From NCBI GenBank assembly GCA_001600095.1, contig BCIX01000001.1, forward strand, positions 1,426,001 through 1,490,000: 64,000 nt of DNA. The letters are read 5' to 3'. This DNA is from Bullera alba (Eukaryota; Basidiomycota; Tremellomycetes; Tremellales; Bulleraceae). Positions 1 through 11,345 of the stretch are shown here, one piece after another. How positions within the stretch are numbered: position 1 is the first letter of the stretch; each line of letters opens with the position of its first letter. The notes under the pieces are model-generated. The model was not told where the DNA came from and made no database searches. It saw only the letters and a program-made list of their open reading frames with translations. Made by a program: the position numbers and the translations under genes.

Positions 1-537
1 CCCTTTTCCTGTCCCAGTGACTGATGACTTCATTGGGTTCGATGACAAAGTGTTTCGTTCCTCTGTACCGCGGACTGTACGTGCGGTGAATAACGCTCAG
101 CTGGACTACAGGTCGTAGTTCCCGACCAGTCTTCGAGAGATTTCCCATACGGCCCAGCCGATTCCAGTCGTTCCCGAGATCCAATTCGACGCCTGAGAGT
201 AGCTTTGTGTAGTGTAGCCGTGGGCGACATGCCTGACAATCTCTCGTACATGGTGCGCTTCCAGATCCGTCCAGTCGTCCCACAGGTTCTGGTATCCGCG
301 CCAAGTGGCATTGGTCATCGACGAGTCAAAGAGGGCTGAGGTCGCGAGGAAGGCATTCCGTTGGTCGTGTTTGAGAAAGGGCGAATGGGAACTTGGATCA
401 GATATTCGAAGGATGTATCTGCCTTCTTCACAGCCGTCCCAGATCCTGAGGAAAGGGTCTGAGCTCATTGCTCCTCCGTGAGTGTCGAATCCAAATACCA
501 GAATGTGACTAGTGTATCGCCGCCCACACGCGTACAA
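1..537 (-). pseudogene. Broken copy 1 of an unrecognised tandem gene pair (3' end outside window)
   Basis: I do not recognise the family. The reading frame at 108-537 aligns over about 100 residues with the copy at 1394-2254; shared blocks include SSHSP, RNAFLATS, the DLW-DWT-L region, HVAHG and WISGTT. After the shared WEI-RRL block this copy stops at TAG (near 106), but similarity resumes one frame over, where VQLSVIHR-YSP-YRG matches VELSVINRWYSP-YRG in the other copy. Between the RRL codons and the EL codons there are 29 nt here against 30 nt in copy 2, so a single base is missing. No GT-AG intron fits because the flanking residues are conserved. The 5' end is unclear and the 3' end lies off the window. 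A sequencing error could mimic the lesion. Confidence 0.55.
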
Positions 538-1393
538 AGTGGGAGAACTCCTAGGCGAGAGCGGACACCTGGTAGAGTCGTTTCTGTTCCTTGAAGCTTG
601 AGGCCTGAGGATTGGTGTGCCTGTCCGACGTCGAGGATCGAATCTCCGGGATATGCGCTCAGACCTGTCTGCTCAAACAGTGCCGTGTAGCTAGCTGTGC
701 CGCAGTCACACAAGGCGAGCGTTGGTCTCACATCAGTTGCGAGGCATGGGCGCTTTGACGTTCGGGGTGGGAAGTTGGGAGGAGTTGGGAGACTGGAACG
801 ACTTCAATCGGGGACATCAGGCCTCAGGGCTCAGCACTCAGGCCTCAGGGCCGCCGCAGCGCCGCATCAGTCCGCTCGGTCAATCGGTCAAGTTTCAAGC
901 TTAAGAGCGACTGCCGCACTTGGAGGTGCTTGAGTATATCTGGAAGCAAGTGGACAAATGAGTAATGGATCTGGGCTTATATGGTAGGTAACAAATGACA
1001 CAGTGCATGTCTACAAATATGACTGTGCAACCAGAGATTCCTTGTGCTGGAGCGCCATCTTGGGAAGATCGGGCCCCTACTTGCATACTGTCCGGATGTA
1101 CTGGTGACCTGAGTCGGACACCAAAGCTCGTTGACGACTTGGGTTTCGAACACCATCTGTAGTGTTGAGGAAGGTAGCTTGCTCCGAGTCGTCATTGAGC
1201 GCTTGTGTTGAGCTAGGTTGAGCTCCCCATGGAAGTGTGACATCCTTCATCGGCGTAGGTGTATGACGGGTGTCGGATGTAGCTCGGATACTGTCTGAAC
1301 GACAATCTGATACATTCTCTCACAGCTCTCAAGGCCAACCCAAATGGTACGATTGTCATCGTGTCTCAGCTGAGATATCGCTGGATAGCGAAA

Positions 1394-2254
1394 CTATCGC
1401 CTGGATGTGAGGATCTGGTTCAGCCTCGCAGTGATTTTGGCCTCCGCTTCCGCAAAGCTGTTGGTCCAAGGATCCCAAATGAGGTTGTTCAACCATGTAC
1501 CGCGCCAGTGTTTCTTCGCTCGGTAGAAGGTTTCCGGCAGAAGGATAGGTTTCGCCTATCCATAGTCAGTTCGAGGATACAGCAATGCCAATCACAACTG
1601 AGAGGCGTTTGTACTCACCTCTCTGGTCCAATAAGTTGTCTCCAATCTGTCCTTTTCAAAGACTCGACCAAGAAATAGCACCTCATTCGATGCCGCTGAG
1701 AAATTCAGAGCTCGGCTCATTGACCTAGGCGAGCAGACATAGGCCAAATCTCCTGTTTTGTCCCAATGATCGATTACTTGATGGGCATCGACGATGAAGG
1801 ATTTCGACCCTCTATAGTTTGGGCTATACCACCGGTTGATGACACTCAGCTCGACCCGGTCCTGACTCTGGGTGGCTAGCCGTCGAGCAATCTCCCAGAT
1901 AGCCCATGCGGGACTAGTCGTTCCGGAAATCCAGAGTGATGCCTTATGTGTTTTGTACTATCCATGAGCGACATGGTCGATAATGCCCTGAACGACGGGT
2001 TCGTGAAGGTGCGTCCAGTCGGCCCATAGATCCTGGTATTGTTGCCAATCTGCGTTACTCATCGACGGGTAGAACTGCTCCGAGGTGGCGAGAAAGGCAT
2101 TTCGCTTGTCAAGTGCAAGCAAGGGCGAGTGGGAACTTCGGTCCGAAAGCCGAAGGACGAGATTGCCATTCTCACAGCTCTCCTTAAGCTCTGCGTAGGT
2201 GAACTTGGCCATATCTGCTGCGTCAAGAACGATGTGAGAGGAACCAAACACCAA
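1394..2254 (-). pseudogene. Broken copy 2 of the same tandem gene pair (in-frame stop)
   Basis: This copy carries the longer C-terminal part of the family. The frame runs from about 2254 through an ATG at 2210-2212, reaches HVAHG, and then meets TAG at about 1962, where copy 1 has TAC (Tyr). Beyond the stop the same frame continues with conserved WISGTT, WAIWEIARRL and VELSVINRWYSP-YRG blocks. It then crosses a normal 63-nt intron (1556-1618) into a last exon ending at TAG 1394-1396. The frame, splice sites and downstream exon are otherwise intact, so the stop looks recent, or could be a sequencing error or readthrough. Function is unknown; I see no signal peptide or membrane segment. Confidence 0.55.
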
Positions 2255-2346
2255 TCTGACATGTAAAAGATCGAAGAGCGATTGATCCAGTCCGAGACTG
2301 CAGTAAACAAGATCGCGAGAGGCCGCGAGTCGTCTATTGTCTGGCT

Positions 2347-2374
2347 GCGATAGCAGGCGATAGCAGGCGATAGC
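2347..2374 (+). repeat. Short tandem repeat, unit GCGATAGCAG
   Basis: Two full copies and one partial copy of a 10-bp unit lie upstream of pseudogene copy 2. No function is apparent. The rest of 2255-2601 shows no gene. Confidence 0.7.
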
Positions 2375-2601
2375 GAGCAAGCCGCAAGGTACAACGGGGC
2401 CCTGAAAAGCCCCGCCTCAGCAATGTCAAATCTGACACCGTGATCAGGAGTACGGCCCTGCATAGCCCAATAAGCCAAGACAAGCCCGACGACATAAGGA
2501 GGACCACCTCGCTACATACCAGGCAAGTCACTGACTCTGAATGTGTGGATGTATGTGCGAATTGTGCATGTGAGTGCCAACAATCTAAGGTATGTCTATG
2601 C

Positions 2602-4479
2602 TCAATACTCGTAAATGTCTGGGATAAGCAGATTGACAGGTGCCTTCCGCGCCCCTCTTTCTGCCAATTCTCCTGACCTCTTCAACACTGCCGAGACAAT
2701 GTTCATACCGGTCATGAGCCCGCCCTCTGTCCATCCACCATTGAAAGAGACGCCATCACCACCAACATAAATGCCATTCTGGATCTTGAGCGGTGAGAAA
2801 AAGGCATGTGATGTTCCCGCCTCTTGACCCGGTTTCGTCAATGCGAATGCGCCCAAGGCCGATTCTTCCAGACTCCAGTGCACAATGTCAATGTCGTCCG
2901 GGGTCACGGGATCGAGGTAGTCGGCGTAGTTGGGATGAGCGGTTTTGCGCGTTACGTTTGCGATACGAGCTTTGATGATCCTCAACATCTCCTGCTTGTC
3001 GTGTATCCCCATCAACTGTTCGGAATCCTCTCCCCAGGCGTATAATAGCAGGACTACGCCGTAGTCCGGGTGACCGTAATCCAAGGTGTAGAGCTGGCTC
3101 GCGAGAGTGTCAGAGAGGATGACACGAGGGAAGTCGGCGCTTTGATCCTTCCAAAACTTCTTTGTCCGTATGAATACCTTCGACGAGGATATCATACTCG
3201 TGTTGTTGATCGCGGCTGAGACCTCTGTCGGAAGGACCGAAGTGTGTTCGTCTCCATAGTCGGTGAGCGAAGACATGGCGACGTTCATGGTCCGTGTGGT
3301 AGTGCAGACCACGACTACGTCGTAGACGTTCTCCTCGAAGCTCCCACTTGGGGAGATGGTTGTCACAGTAGTCTCATAGCGGTCATCGATCAGTCGAGGC
3401 GCAAAGTCGATGGCGCGTGTCTCTAATTGGATCTTGGCTCCTAAGCTCTCCGCTTTACTGGCGAGTGACTTTGCAAGGTTCTGGATTCCGGTAGGATGTG
3501 GTATTCCATCTTTACCGAGTTTGGCAAATGTCGCTTGCTTATCCTCCAGAGCGTTGGTCTCGAGGCGGGCCAGTTGATTCCAATTCTGTCCAAAGATCGC
3601 CTTGAAGCCTCCTGATCCGAATCCTAGCGCTCCAAAGAGGGATATGTCTTTGTCTTCCGCCCAGATTTGACCACCTGACTCATCAGCTACCTACGTATAT
3701 TGACGACTCACCTGGCACATCCCACTCGTGACCGGGCCCGAATATCCGCATCAGTCCGCTGAGAAACGTATCTCGCTTGAATGTTGTCAAGTAGCTCTGC
3801 CACATGGTGACTACCTTCCCACGCATAAACGGGTCGGGCGACTGTAGCAGCTTTTTTATCTGGGCTAAAGGCGGAAGGACCTGTTTTCCATTTGACCGCA
3901 GCCCGTCGTGAACAAAGGCTACCCATCCTCGGTACACTTTCTCAAATGCGTCCGGTATCGCGTTCTCGTGGAGCCATAGTGACGGCTGGCCTCTGAAGGA
4001 TAGTAGGGTGGGAACTTTGCCTGGATCTGGAAAGTCTTGGATGAAAGAGAAGCCAAGTGCCTATCGTCAGCTCCAGTCTGTGCAACTCTCACCCACCTCT
4101 GCGTAGTAATACGTCAGTCCCTCGGAAGGGGGAAAGCGCATCGCTCCACGCTCAAAGAAGTTGACCCCATCCGCCGTTTCTTTCGACAAAGTCCTGCCTC
4201 CTATTTCTTTACTCCGCTCGAGAACAGTCACTTGAGCGCCTGTCTTTGCGAATTCAAAAGCAATCTAAACGTCAGCGGCCGTCTGGCTAAACTGCTCACC
4301 TGACAGCCTGTAAGTCCACCGCCAACGACACAGATCCTAAACTTCTTGTCGAGACGTCCTAAAGGCGCGTCGATCCCTCCGCAATTCCGGGGCCATTCCG
4401 TGTAGACAACGTTTGGCGTGTCCACGAACGCTTGGGGTTTTGACGGTTGGACCGAGCTGAGCGGTGGTACCGTGTACAT
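2602..4479 (-). CDS. FAD-dependent amine oxidase / L-amino-acid oxidase-like flavoprotein
   Basis: The protein begins MYTVPPLSS at the ATG at 4477-4479. The first exon ends inside the dinucleotide-binding loop (RICVVGGGLTG). After an intron the strand and acidic end of the Rossmann fold follow (IAFEFAKTGAQVTVLERS), then IGGRT and an ERGAMRFPPSEGLTYYYAE segment typical of the family. The C-terminal FAD-contacting motif is YVGGDGVSF-GGWTEGG, followed by a helix that closes the fold. This is the architecture of flavin monoamine oxidases, L-amino-acid oxidases and tryptophan monooxygenases, which oxidatively deaminate amines or amino acids to give H2O2 and ammonia. Substrate cannot be told from sequence. 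I see no signal peptide and no clear peroxisomal tail (ends IYEY). At least four introns; start chosen as the ATG nearest the FAD motif. Confidence 0.85.
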
Positions 4480-4870
4480 GACACTGAGCCTTTTCGTAGG
4501 CAGAACGATACCTGGGGTTGGTCCATCGTAGAGTATGCAGTGAGCCTGTAATGTACTATACTTGTAGTGGATGCAAAGAAAGAGGTGAATCGTGAAGAGG
4601 ACCGCAGGTTCCGGCCGGCCGGATCTTCCGTTTTGCCTTTTGGCCTTTGGGCGTAGATGCCGCCGGCAGCCTTTACTTAGGATTGTACTTGTTCTCGTCG
4701 TGTGTTTGAAGTCGTGAGAGCTCCGTTCGTACAGCAAGATCTGATGGACAGTCGCATACTTGGAAAACTCTCGAATAAGTAGCCGAATCTCTGCTTACGA
4801 CTTATACGGCTTATTCAGAGTGACGAATCTGGCGAGGACCATCGCTCCCTTCTACCCTAATCTCCTCCAG
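4480..4870. other. Intergenic stretch upstream of the amine oxidase
   Basis: About 390 nt between two minus-strand genes. It must hold the amine oxidase promoter/5' leader and the 3' end region of nothing else visible. A GGCCGGCC palindrome occurs near 4612. The frame upstream of the chosen ATG stays open but shows no conserved features. Confidence 0.4.
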
Positions 4871-5607
4871 TTACTCCTTCATCTCCGGCTCAAAAGTGAA
4901 GACCACCTCGCCTATCATGCCTTCAATGTTCGACGGAAGACATACACGGAACCCTCCCTCCGTGATCTTCAATCCGGTGATACTTTTGATCAAGCTAGAA
5001 GAGTATTTTGACGCCTTGAGATTGACAAAGCTCCTCTTCACGTTTTCCAGCACCATATCCGCTTTATGAGGTCTAAATGATCCCGCGCTGACAATTATCC
5101 CTCCCATGAGTATGGCAAAGGTGTTGAGCCAATCCTCCAGTAGCTCCCTATCCGCAAGAAAGACTTGCGCCGCGGAAGCAGAGGGCGAAGGTCCGGATGT
5201 TGTGGGAGAGGCGGGGGAGGAATCGGTGCTTGAGCTCGAAGAATCGGAATCCACTTCGGGAGGTGCTGGGGCAGAGCCGGACCTGTTGATCGATACGTCG
5301 AGTCTGTAGTATGAGATGAGGCTGTTGGGAGGGTGTGCGATAAGGTTACAGGAGATTTGGGTGAGCTCGAATGGACAGATTACTGTAGGGTCGATCTTTG
5401 AGAGGAATGCCCGCTTGGAGAGTTCAGTCATGATAAATGTTGATTGAGTAGCAAGGAGGTCAGTAGACTCGCCAGGTGACCGACCTTAAGTTTTTCTGCT
5501 AGTGCAGAGCGTTGTCCACTTTTAGGTGAGGATCCTTTGTGACCGGATACAGAGGAAGGGATGACTCGAAGGAGTGCGCGCAGCCCGTTTTGATCAAGGT
5601 GAACCAT
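4871..5607 (-). CDS. Unrecognised protein, about 220 aa
   Basis: I do not recognise this family. The best model starts at ATG 5605-5607 (MVHLDQNGLRALLRV), removes a 71-nt intron (5414-5484, donor GTCGGT, acceptor AAG) and continues as RAFLSKIDPTVICPFELTQ to a stop at 4871. The middle contains a Ser/Asp/Pro-rich low-complexity stretch of about 45 residues that separates two more ordered parts. The second part (LEDWLNTFAILMGG through GFRVCLPSN) looks folded. No signal peptide or convincing membrane helix is visible. An alternative is a shorter protein from the ATG at 5429-5431 (MTELSKRAF), which needs no intron. The gene lies about 60 nt downstream of UTP11 on the same strand, so its promoter must overlap the UTP11 3' region. 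Confidence 0.5.
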
Positions 5608-5666
5608 ACATCGTGATGTGTCGTGTCGCGTCGTAATGAGCCGAAGAGTCCGATAGAGCATCCTCA

Positions 5667-6835
5667 CTACCTCCGCCTTTCCAGTTTCCACTTCCAGACC
5701 TTGCCTTCAAATCGCTTCCTGTCGCCATTTCTGTCCTCGGGCTGACTGGCATCTTCGACGAAGCCGGCCTCACGGACCTTTGTTGCTGCGCCCTTGCCCA
5801 TGAGACCCTTCGTCGCCTGCAGCTTGGCCTCGGCTTGTCGCAGTAACCTCAAACGGGCAAGGTGGGCAGATAACGACGTGAGGAGGGTTATGCGATTGTC
5901 CTGGAGTATTGTCAGCATGATTTCGGATCCTGATTGGATGTCGTCTCACTCTTGCTTCCTCTATATCATCCTCTTCTGACGTCTGTGCGGGCTTGACAGA
6001 TTTCTGAGTCGTTTTCTTCTTTGACGGAGAGGCCTCGGCCCATCCCAGGTCGAGCTCCGGCAGTTCTTGACTCTCGCTGGCGTTGACAGCTGTCGAGGAA
6101 GTCGATGTGCTCTGAAGCTTCTTGACTATGGAATGAATTAGTCAAACGAGCCCTGCGACATGAGAGCACAGTGCCCGACTCACACTCCGCCTCATCCTCC
6201 GCAAAAACGATGTGGCCAGCAGGTGTAGTGATTGCTTTGGCCTTGCCTTTTCCTTTGACTGTAGGCTCAATCGGCCTAAGCACCACGCCCATCTCCGCCA
6301 ATTTCTCAACTTCTGCTAGCTCTGAAGCTGCAGACCATTCTGCTCCTGGGACCGCCGCTGGTGCCGTCACCTCCAGCTCCTGTCGCAATTTGCTGATCGC
6401 CTAAAGCATGATGAGCTTTCGACTCGACACCGTAATCCTTTCAGCTCGCCTTTTCATCTTTAGCGATCTGTATCCTCAGATACCCGACGTCCTGGGTCTT
6501 GAGCAGCTTGACCACATCTGCGCTCAAAGCTTCGTTGCCGCGATCGCCTATTGCCACCCCGCCCTTCGTCTTTCCCTTGACCATTCCCCAGTAGAACTCA
6601 TCCTTATTCCTAAACGCGGCCTTTTCTCTCAACTTCCGGATCCTGTCCTGCTTCGACTTGTAGTCCTTTGCTCGATGCACATAATCTTTGTGCTTCTCCA
6701 GCAGACCCAGCCTTTGTCGGTGCAAGGGCTGAGCTCGCTCCTTGTGGTTCCGTCGAGACATGGCATCTGTGACAATTTAGCTACGTACTCCCTTCAGTTG
6801 TCGATCTACCCACTCTTGAGCGATGCGTTGACCAT
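5667..6835 (-). CDS. UTP11: U3 snoRNP-associated protein UTP11 (SSU processome)
   Basis: UTP11 is a nucleolar component of the small-subunit processome needed for 18S rRNA processing. Five exons give about 321 aa. The 22-nt first exon (ATG at 6833-6835) joins at a 47-nt intron to give [21 protein letters not shown], matching the family N-terminus. Next come [30 protein letters not shown] and the [10 protein letters not shown] block. The C-terminus is the family-typical WKWKLERRR. Intron 2 (6401-6449) has a GC-AG boundary, required because the reading frame otherwise stops two codons later. The central 100 residues are acidic and Lys-rich. It is divergently transcribed from the MDL1-COX10 gene with 323 nt between the start codons. 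Confidence 0.92.
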
Positions 6836-7158
6836 GATGGGCGCGCTTGATGAGTATGCGATAAGAACAACAAGTTAGATCAGTGAGAGTTCAGCTGTCT
6901 CTTGGAAGTAGGACCTTCTTGGACAACTTTTCTGATAACTCGGATAAACCGCTGGCTGAGATCGCTGGGCCAAACAGGTTTATCCGAAATCCTCCTGGGG
7001 TTTGTCAAAAAGTCCAACTGCTTCAGGTCATCGAGATTCGATCAGTCTATAGGAACACACTTCACTGACCTATCCCAAGCTACACTCGCCGGACGTACCT
7101 CGGCCTACGTTCAGCGCCATCAGAAGACAGTCGTTGTGGTCTCTGTCCGCTCGTCGCG
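6836..7158. promoter_or_regulatory. Divergent intergenic region between UTP11 and MDL1-COX10
   Basis: The only space for both promoters is this 323-nt stretch. I see no clear TATA box. The inference rests only on the head-to-head gene arrangement. Confidence 0.4.
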
Positions 7159-10100
7159 ATGGCCGTCGCTCGGGAAGCGTTGGGTCTGACGAGATGTCTT
7201 CTCCGAGCCGCTCCGAGGACATCAGGCTTACTCGGTCCACAGTGCTGTAACATAGCTGGGCCATCGACGATCCGGCGGTTCACCTCACAGGCGTCCTCAT
7301 CTCCCAGCCTGTCAAAGCGACTGCCGGCTTCGACCTCGATCAGTCAAACTGGTGCTCTGCTGCGGAATCTGCGGCACAAGTCGACTGAATCGACGTCTAC
7401 ATCAAAATCGTCGGATTTGAAGAATGTCAAAGTCGACACTCCAGATCCATCGCCTCAACCCACATCCGATCCACCATCACCATCAACAACAGTAAGCACT
7501 CCTTCACCGACACAGGCGCCTCCACCCTCAGAAGTAACCGTCAAGCCAAGCGATTCGGCCGATGTATCGAAGAAGAACGAGAAGAAGGAGCCGGAGGGAA
7601 TACCGGATGCCTCGTCAATCGTCAAATTGTTGTCGCTGGCCAAACCCCAATGGAGGCTTATCTCCGTTGGAGTCTTCTGCCTCGTCATCTCGACTGGTGT
7701 CAATCTGGCCATTCCCTGGGTTATTGGAAGGATCATCGATTATTTCGCGCCAGGGTCAGAACAGACTTTGCTCTTTGGACTGCCTATAGAACAGGCAGTT
7801 GGAGCTCTTGGAATCGTGCTTCTGATCGGAGCTGCGGCCAATGCTGGAAGGAGTGTGGCTCTGCGGTTATCGGGACAGCGTACAGCTGCGCTCATCAGGT
7901 AAGTAATAGCGTTTCAGTTCAGATGCTGCATGGAGACTGACATCATGACTCAGGAACAAGACATATGGAAAGTACCTATCTATGCCACCCTCGCACATCG
8001 AGCAAAGTGGCGTTGGAGACGCCCTCTCTCGTCTAGGACAGGACACTGGTATCGTTGGACAATCGCTCTCGGAGAACTTGGGAGAAGGACTCAAAGCCGT
8101 TCTTGGCGCTGGAGCCGGTATCGTCGCCATGTGGATTATCTCACCCACTCTGACCATGGTCATGCTCGCTGTTATCCCTCCCATCTCCATCGGTTCCTTC
8201 TTCTACGGTAAATTCATACGAAACCTTTCGCTCAAAACGCAAGAAGCCATGGGAAGCATGTCGAAACTCGCCGAAGAGAGGTTGTCAGCCCATCGTACCG
8301 TGACAGCGTCGAACACCCAGCCCTCTGAGCGAGCTCTGTTTGCTACTAGGGTCAACGGAGTGTACGACCTCCAGAAGAAGGAGACCTACGCCAATGGACT
8401 GTTTTCTGGAGCCAACGAGGCCGCTGGTGATATCGCCATGATTGGCTTGCTGCTGTATGGAGGTGTTCTGGTCAAACGGGGCGAGATTAGTGTCGGAGAC
8501 GTCACAGCACTTTTCATTTACGTCAACTGGATCGAATGGTCTCTTAACAGTAAGTCCCTTGTCGCCCCTATTCGCAAATGTATACCAGCTCACCAATCTT
8601 CTAGCTCTCGCCGGCTTCTTCACTGGTCTGATGAAAGGTGTTGGTGCGTCTCAGCGAATTATCGGCCTTCACGCAATGCCTTCACCCATCCCGTTGTCGA
8701 TTGGAGAACCGGTTCCACGAGATCGAGCCGGCGTTATCGAGCTGCGAGGAGTTGAGTTCGCCTACCCCTCCCGACCCCACGTAAAGGTTCTCGATGGTCT
8801 CAACCTTCGAATACAGAAAGGCGACCGGATAGCTTTAGTGTGAGTTGGAGATACAGCGTCCATCAAAGGAGAAATGCTGATTTGATGGACATAGTGGTGG
8901 TAGTGGAAGTGGTAAATCCTCGATCCAACTCCTTCTCCTTCGATTCTACGATCCGACAGCAGGCCAAGTCCTTCTCGAGGGTCAGGACATCAAGTCGTTC
9001 GTGCCAGAGTCATGGCGATCGAGAATCGGTGTTGTTCCCCAGGATCCAGTCTTGTTCGGCGGAACAATCCACGAGAATATCGCATATGGTCACCCGAACG
9101 CGAGTCGTCAGGATGTCATAAGGGCTGCAAAGGTAGCGCACTGCGGTTTCATCAACGACATGCAGGATGGCTACGACACCGTCAGTGAGTATCACTTTGT
9201 GTAGCTTATATCGGAAGATGACAGCTGATCGTGTGCAGTCAACAAGAACTCTCTTTCTGGAGGCCAGAGACAGCGAGTCGCCATTGCCAGAGCGCTGGTT
9301 GGAAATCCCTCTGTCCTGCTCATGGACGAAGCTACTAGTGCTCTCGACTCTGAATCTGAGAGCGCGGTCAATGCGGCTCTGGACAACCTGTTCGACAATT
9401 CCGACATGACCGTTATCCTCATTGCGCACCGACTCTCCTCGATCGCTCAAGCGGACCGAGTTGTCCTGTTGGAAGGAGGATCAGTAGCTGAAGATGGCTC
9501 CTACGACGATCTGATCTCGAGACGGGATGGAAAATTCAGGAAAATGGTTGAAAGTCAGATGGCCAAAATCGGCGAGCCAGCCAGTGTTGGTGAAGAGACC
9601 ACCTCGGACCAAGAAACCAAAGAGGAGGACGGGGCAGCGCCCGCCCTGGCCACTTCTTCTGTCTCGAATGAAAATGCCGAGGCCAGAGTGGTCCAGGCCA
9701 CGTCTTACACTATGCAAGCGGCATCATCGACTTCAGCATCGCCATTCACGACAGGAGGACAAAAACGCTCGATGCACACCCAAAACTACTCCCGTCGGAG
9801 CTATCACGCTCAGGCGATCTCGAAACCATTCTTCTCGGCCCATGACAGCCCATCGTCGGCCAAGGTATCGACGGTGTACGAGGCAGCTCAAGCGGCAACC
9901 CAGCCTTTCCCTCACCTGGATATACCGCCTCCAGCAGCACCAATGGCCCCGTTCGAGACGTACAGGCCCAACTCGCCAATGACACTCAAACGCCTCGTCG
10001 GACTCTACTCTCAGTTGTCCAAACGAAACCTGTCGATCCTCATGACATTGACCGCGACTACCGGTGTGGCTCTGTCGCCATTGCCTACCGATATTCCTTT

Positions 10101-11040
10101 ACTGCTTAGCTTGACTATCGGTACCTATCTCACATCCGCCGCGGCAAACACTTTCAACCAGGTTCTCGAGGCGCCTCTGGATGCTCAAACCCCTCGAACG
10201 AGAGTGCGCCCATTGGTCACCAGAAGGATATCCCCTTTCCACGCTGCCATGTTCGGCGCTGTCTGCACTGTCCTCGGAGGGGCGATCCTCTATTTTGGCT
10301 GCAACCCCACCACAGCAGCTCTAGGACTGGGCAACCTGGTGCTCTACGCTGCTATTTACACCCCCATGAAGCGGTTTTCGGTAATCAACACTTGGATCGG
10401 CTCTGTCGTCGGCGGCATCACGCCCTTGATGGGCTGGACAGCTACCGGTGGCTCACTTTGGCCTACTTCGGATCAGCCCTTGCAATGGCATTGGCCCTCT
10501 TTCGACTTCAACGCCCTCAGCGCTCCTAATCCTCTCACTGCGTACGCTCTATTCCTCCTCCTGTTCTCCTGGCAATTCCCGCACTTCAACTCGTTGTCCC
10601 ACCTCATCCGGGGGTCATACGCTCTGAGCGGATACCCCATGCTATCGGTCTTATCGGCCCGACTTAACGCTCTGGTTTCCTTACGCCATGCGGTGCTTCT
10701 TATCCCATTCACAGCGGTGCTCGCCCCTTTGACCGGAAGTGTCGATTGGTCTTTCGCCCTGACTAGCGCACTACCGAATTACATGTTCGTCAAGTCCGCT
10801 TGGGACTTTTACCGCAAACAGACGGAGAAGAGGGCTAAAAAGGTGTTTTGGGTCAGTTTGTGGTATTTGCCAGTCGTGCTGGGTCTCATGATGATCCATA
10901 ATGCCCTGGCTGGGTGGTTGGGCGGTAACACCATCACAGTAGAGGACAAGGACAATGTGGTCAAGGAGGAAGATGAGCTTCTGGATGAGAAGACAGAGGG
11001 AGCAGGTGTCAAGCACATTGTCATGCCTCAGCGGATATGA
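7159..11040 (+). CDS. MDL1-COX10: Fusion of a mitochondrial ABC half-transporter (MDL1/ABCB10 type) and heme O synthase COX10
   Basis: Five exons (7159-7898, 7954-8549, 8605-8839, 8895-9184, 9239-11040) give one frame of about 1220 aa. Residues 1-85 form an Arg/Ser-rich, acid-poor mitochondrial presequence. An ABC type-1 membrane domain (about 155-450) precedes the nucleotide-binding domain, with Walker A GGSGSGKSS (about 525), signature LSGGQRQR, Walker B VLLMDEATSALD and H-loop AHRLSS. The family exports peptides or tetrapyrrole-related substrates from the matrix. After an acidic linker, residues about 780-820 resemble a second presequence. From about 865 the protein is COX10, which farnesylates heme B to heme O in the inner membrane: NTFNQVLEAPLDAQTPRT-RPLV, YTPMKRFSVINTW, GGITPLMGW and SWQFPHFN. 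No stop codon or consensus intron separates the halves. Separate products from alternative starts or processing remain possible. Confidence 0.9.
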
Positions 11041-11345
11041 CCCGCGGAAAGAGTTTCGTTTTAGCATATCATCTTCACCTCAATCTTGTACATATAGCAA
11101 GCACACTCCATCGCATGAACCTCATCTCTCGCAGAACGATTCCAGTGTTGCTCTCGCACTGTCAGTATCTCAATCACAGGAGAAATCGATCGTGCTGCTA
11201 GACTGAAAACCGTGACACTCAATGCATTATTCCCCAGCCTTGTACTCGTAAATCTACTCGTTACTCCCGCAAATTGACACCATAAATCATGACCGTGTAT
11301 GCCCAATCGCCTCTCCTATGCTATCTACAGGCTCAACGAAGGCTT

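Noticed and set aside
5428..5691. A separate LYR-motif protein (MLYRTLRL)
   Set aside because: The upstream ATG lies inside the UTP11 coding end and the LYR string alone is weak. The frame fits better as the 5' part of the 4871-5607 gene.
9712..11040. COX10 as a stand-alone gene
   Set aside because: No promoter-sized gap or stop separates it from the ABC domain; kept as an alternative start inside the fusion, not as a gene.
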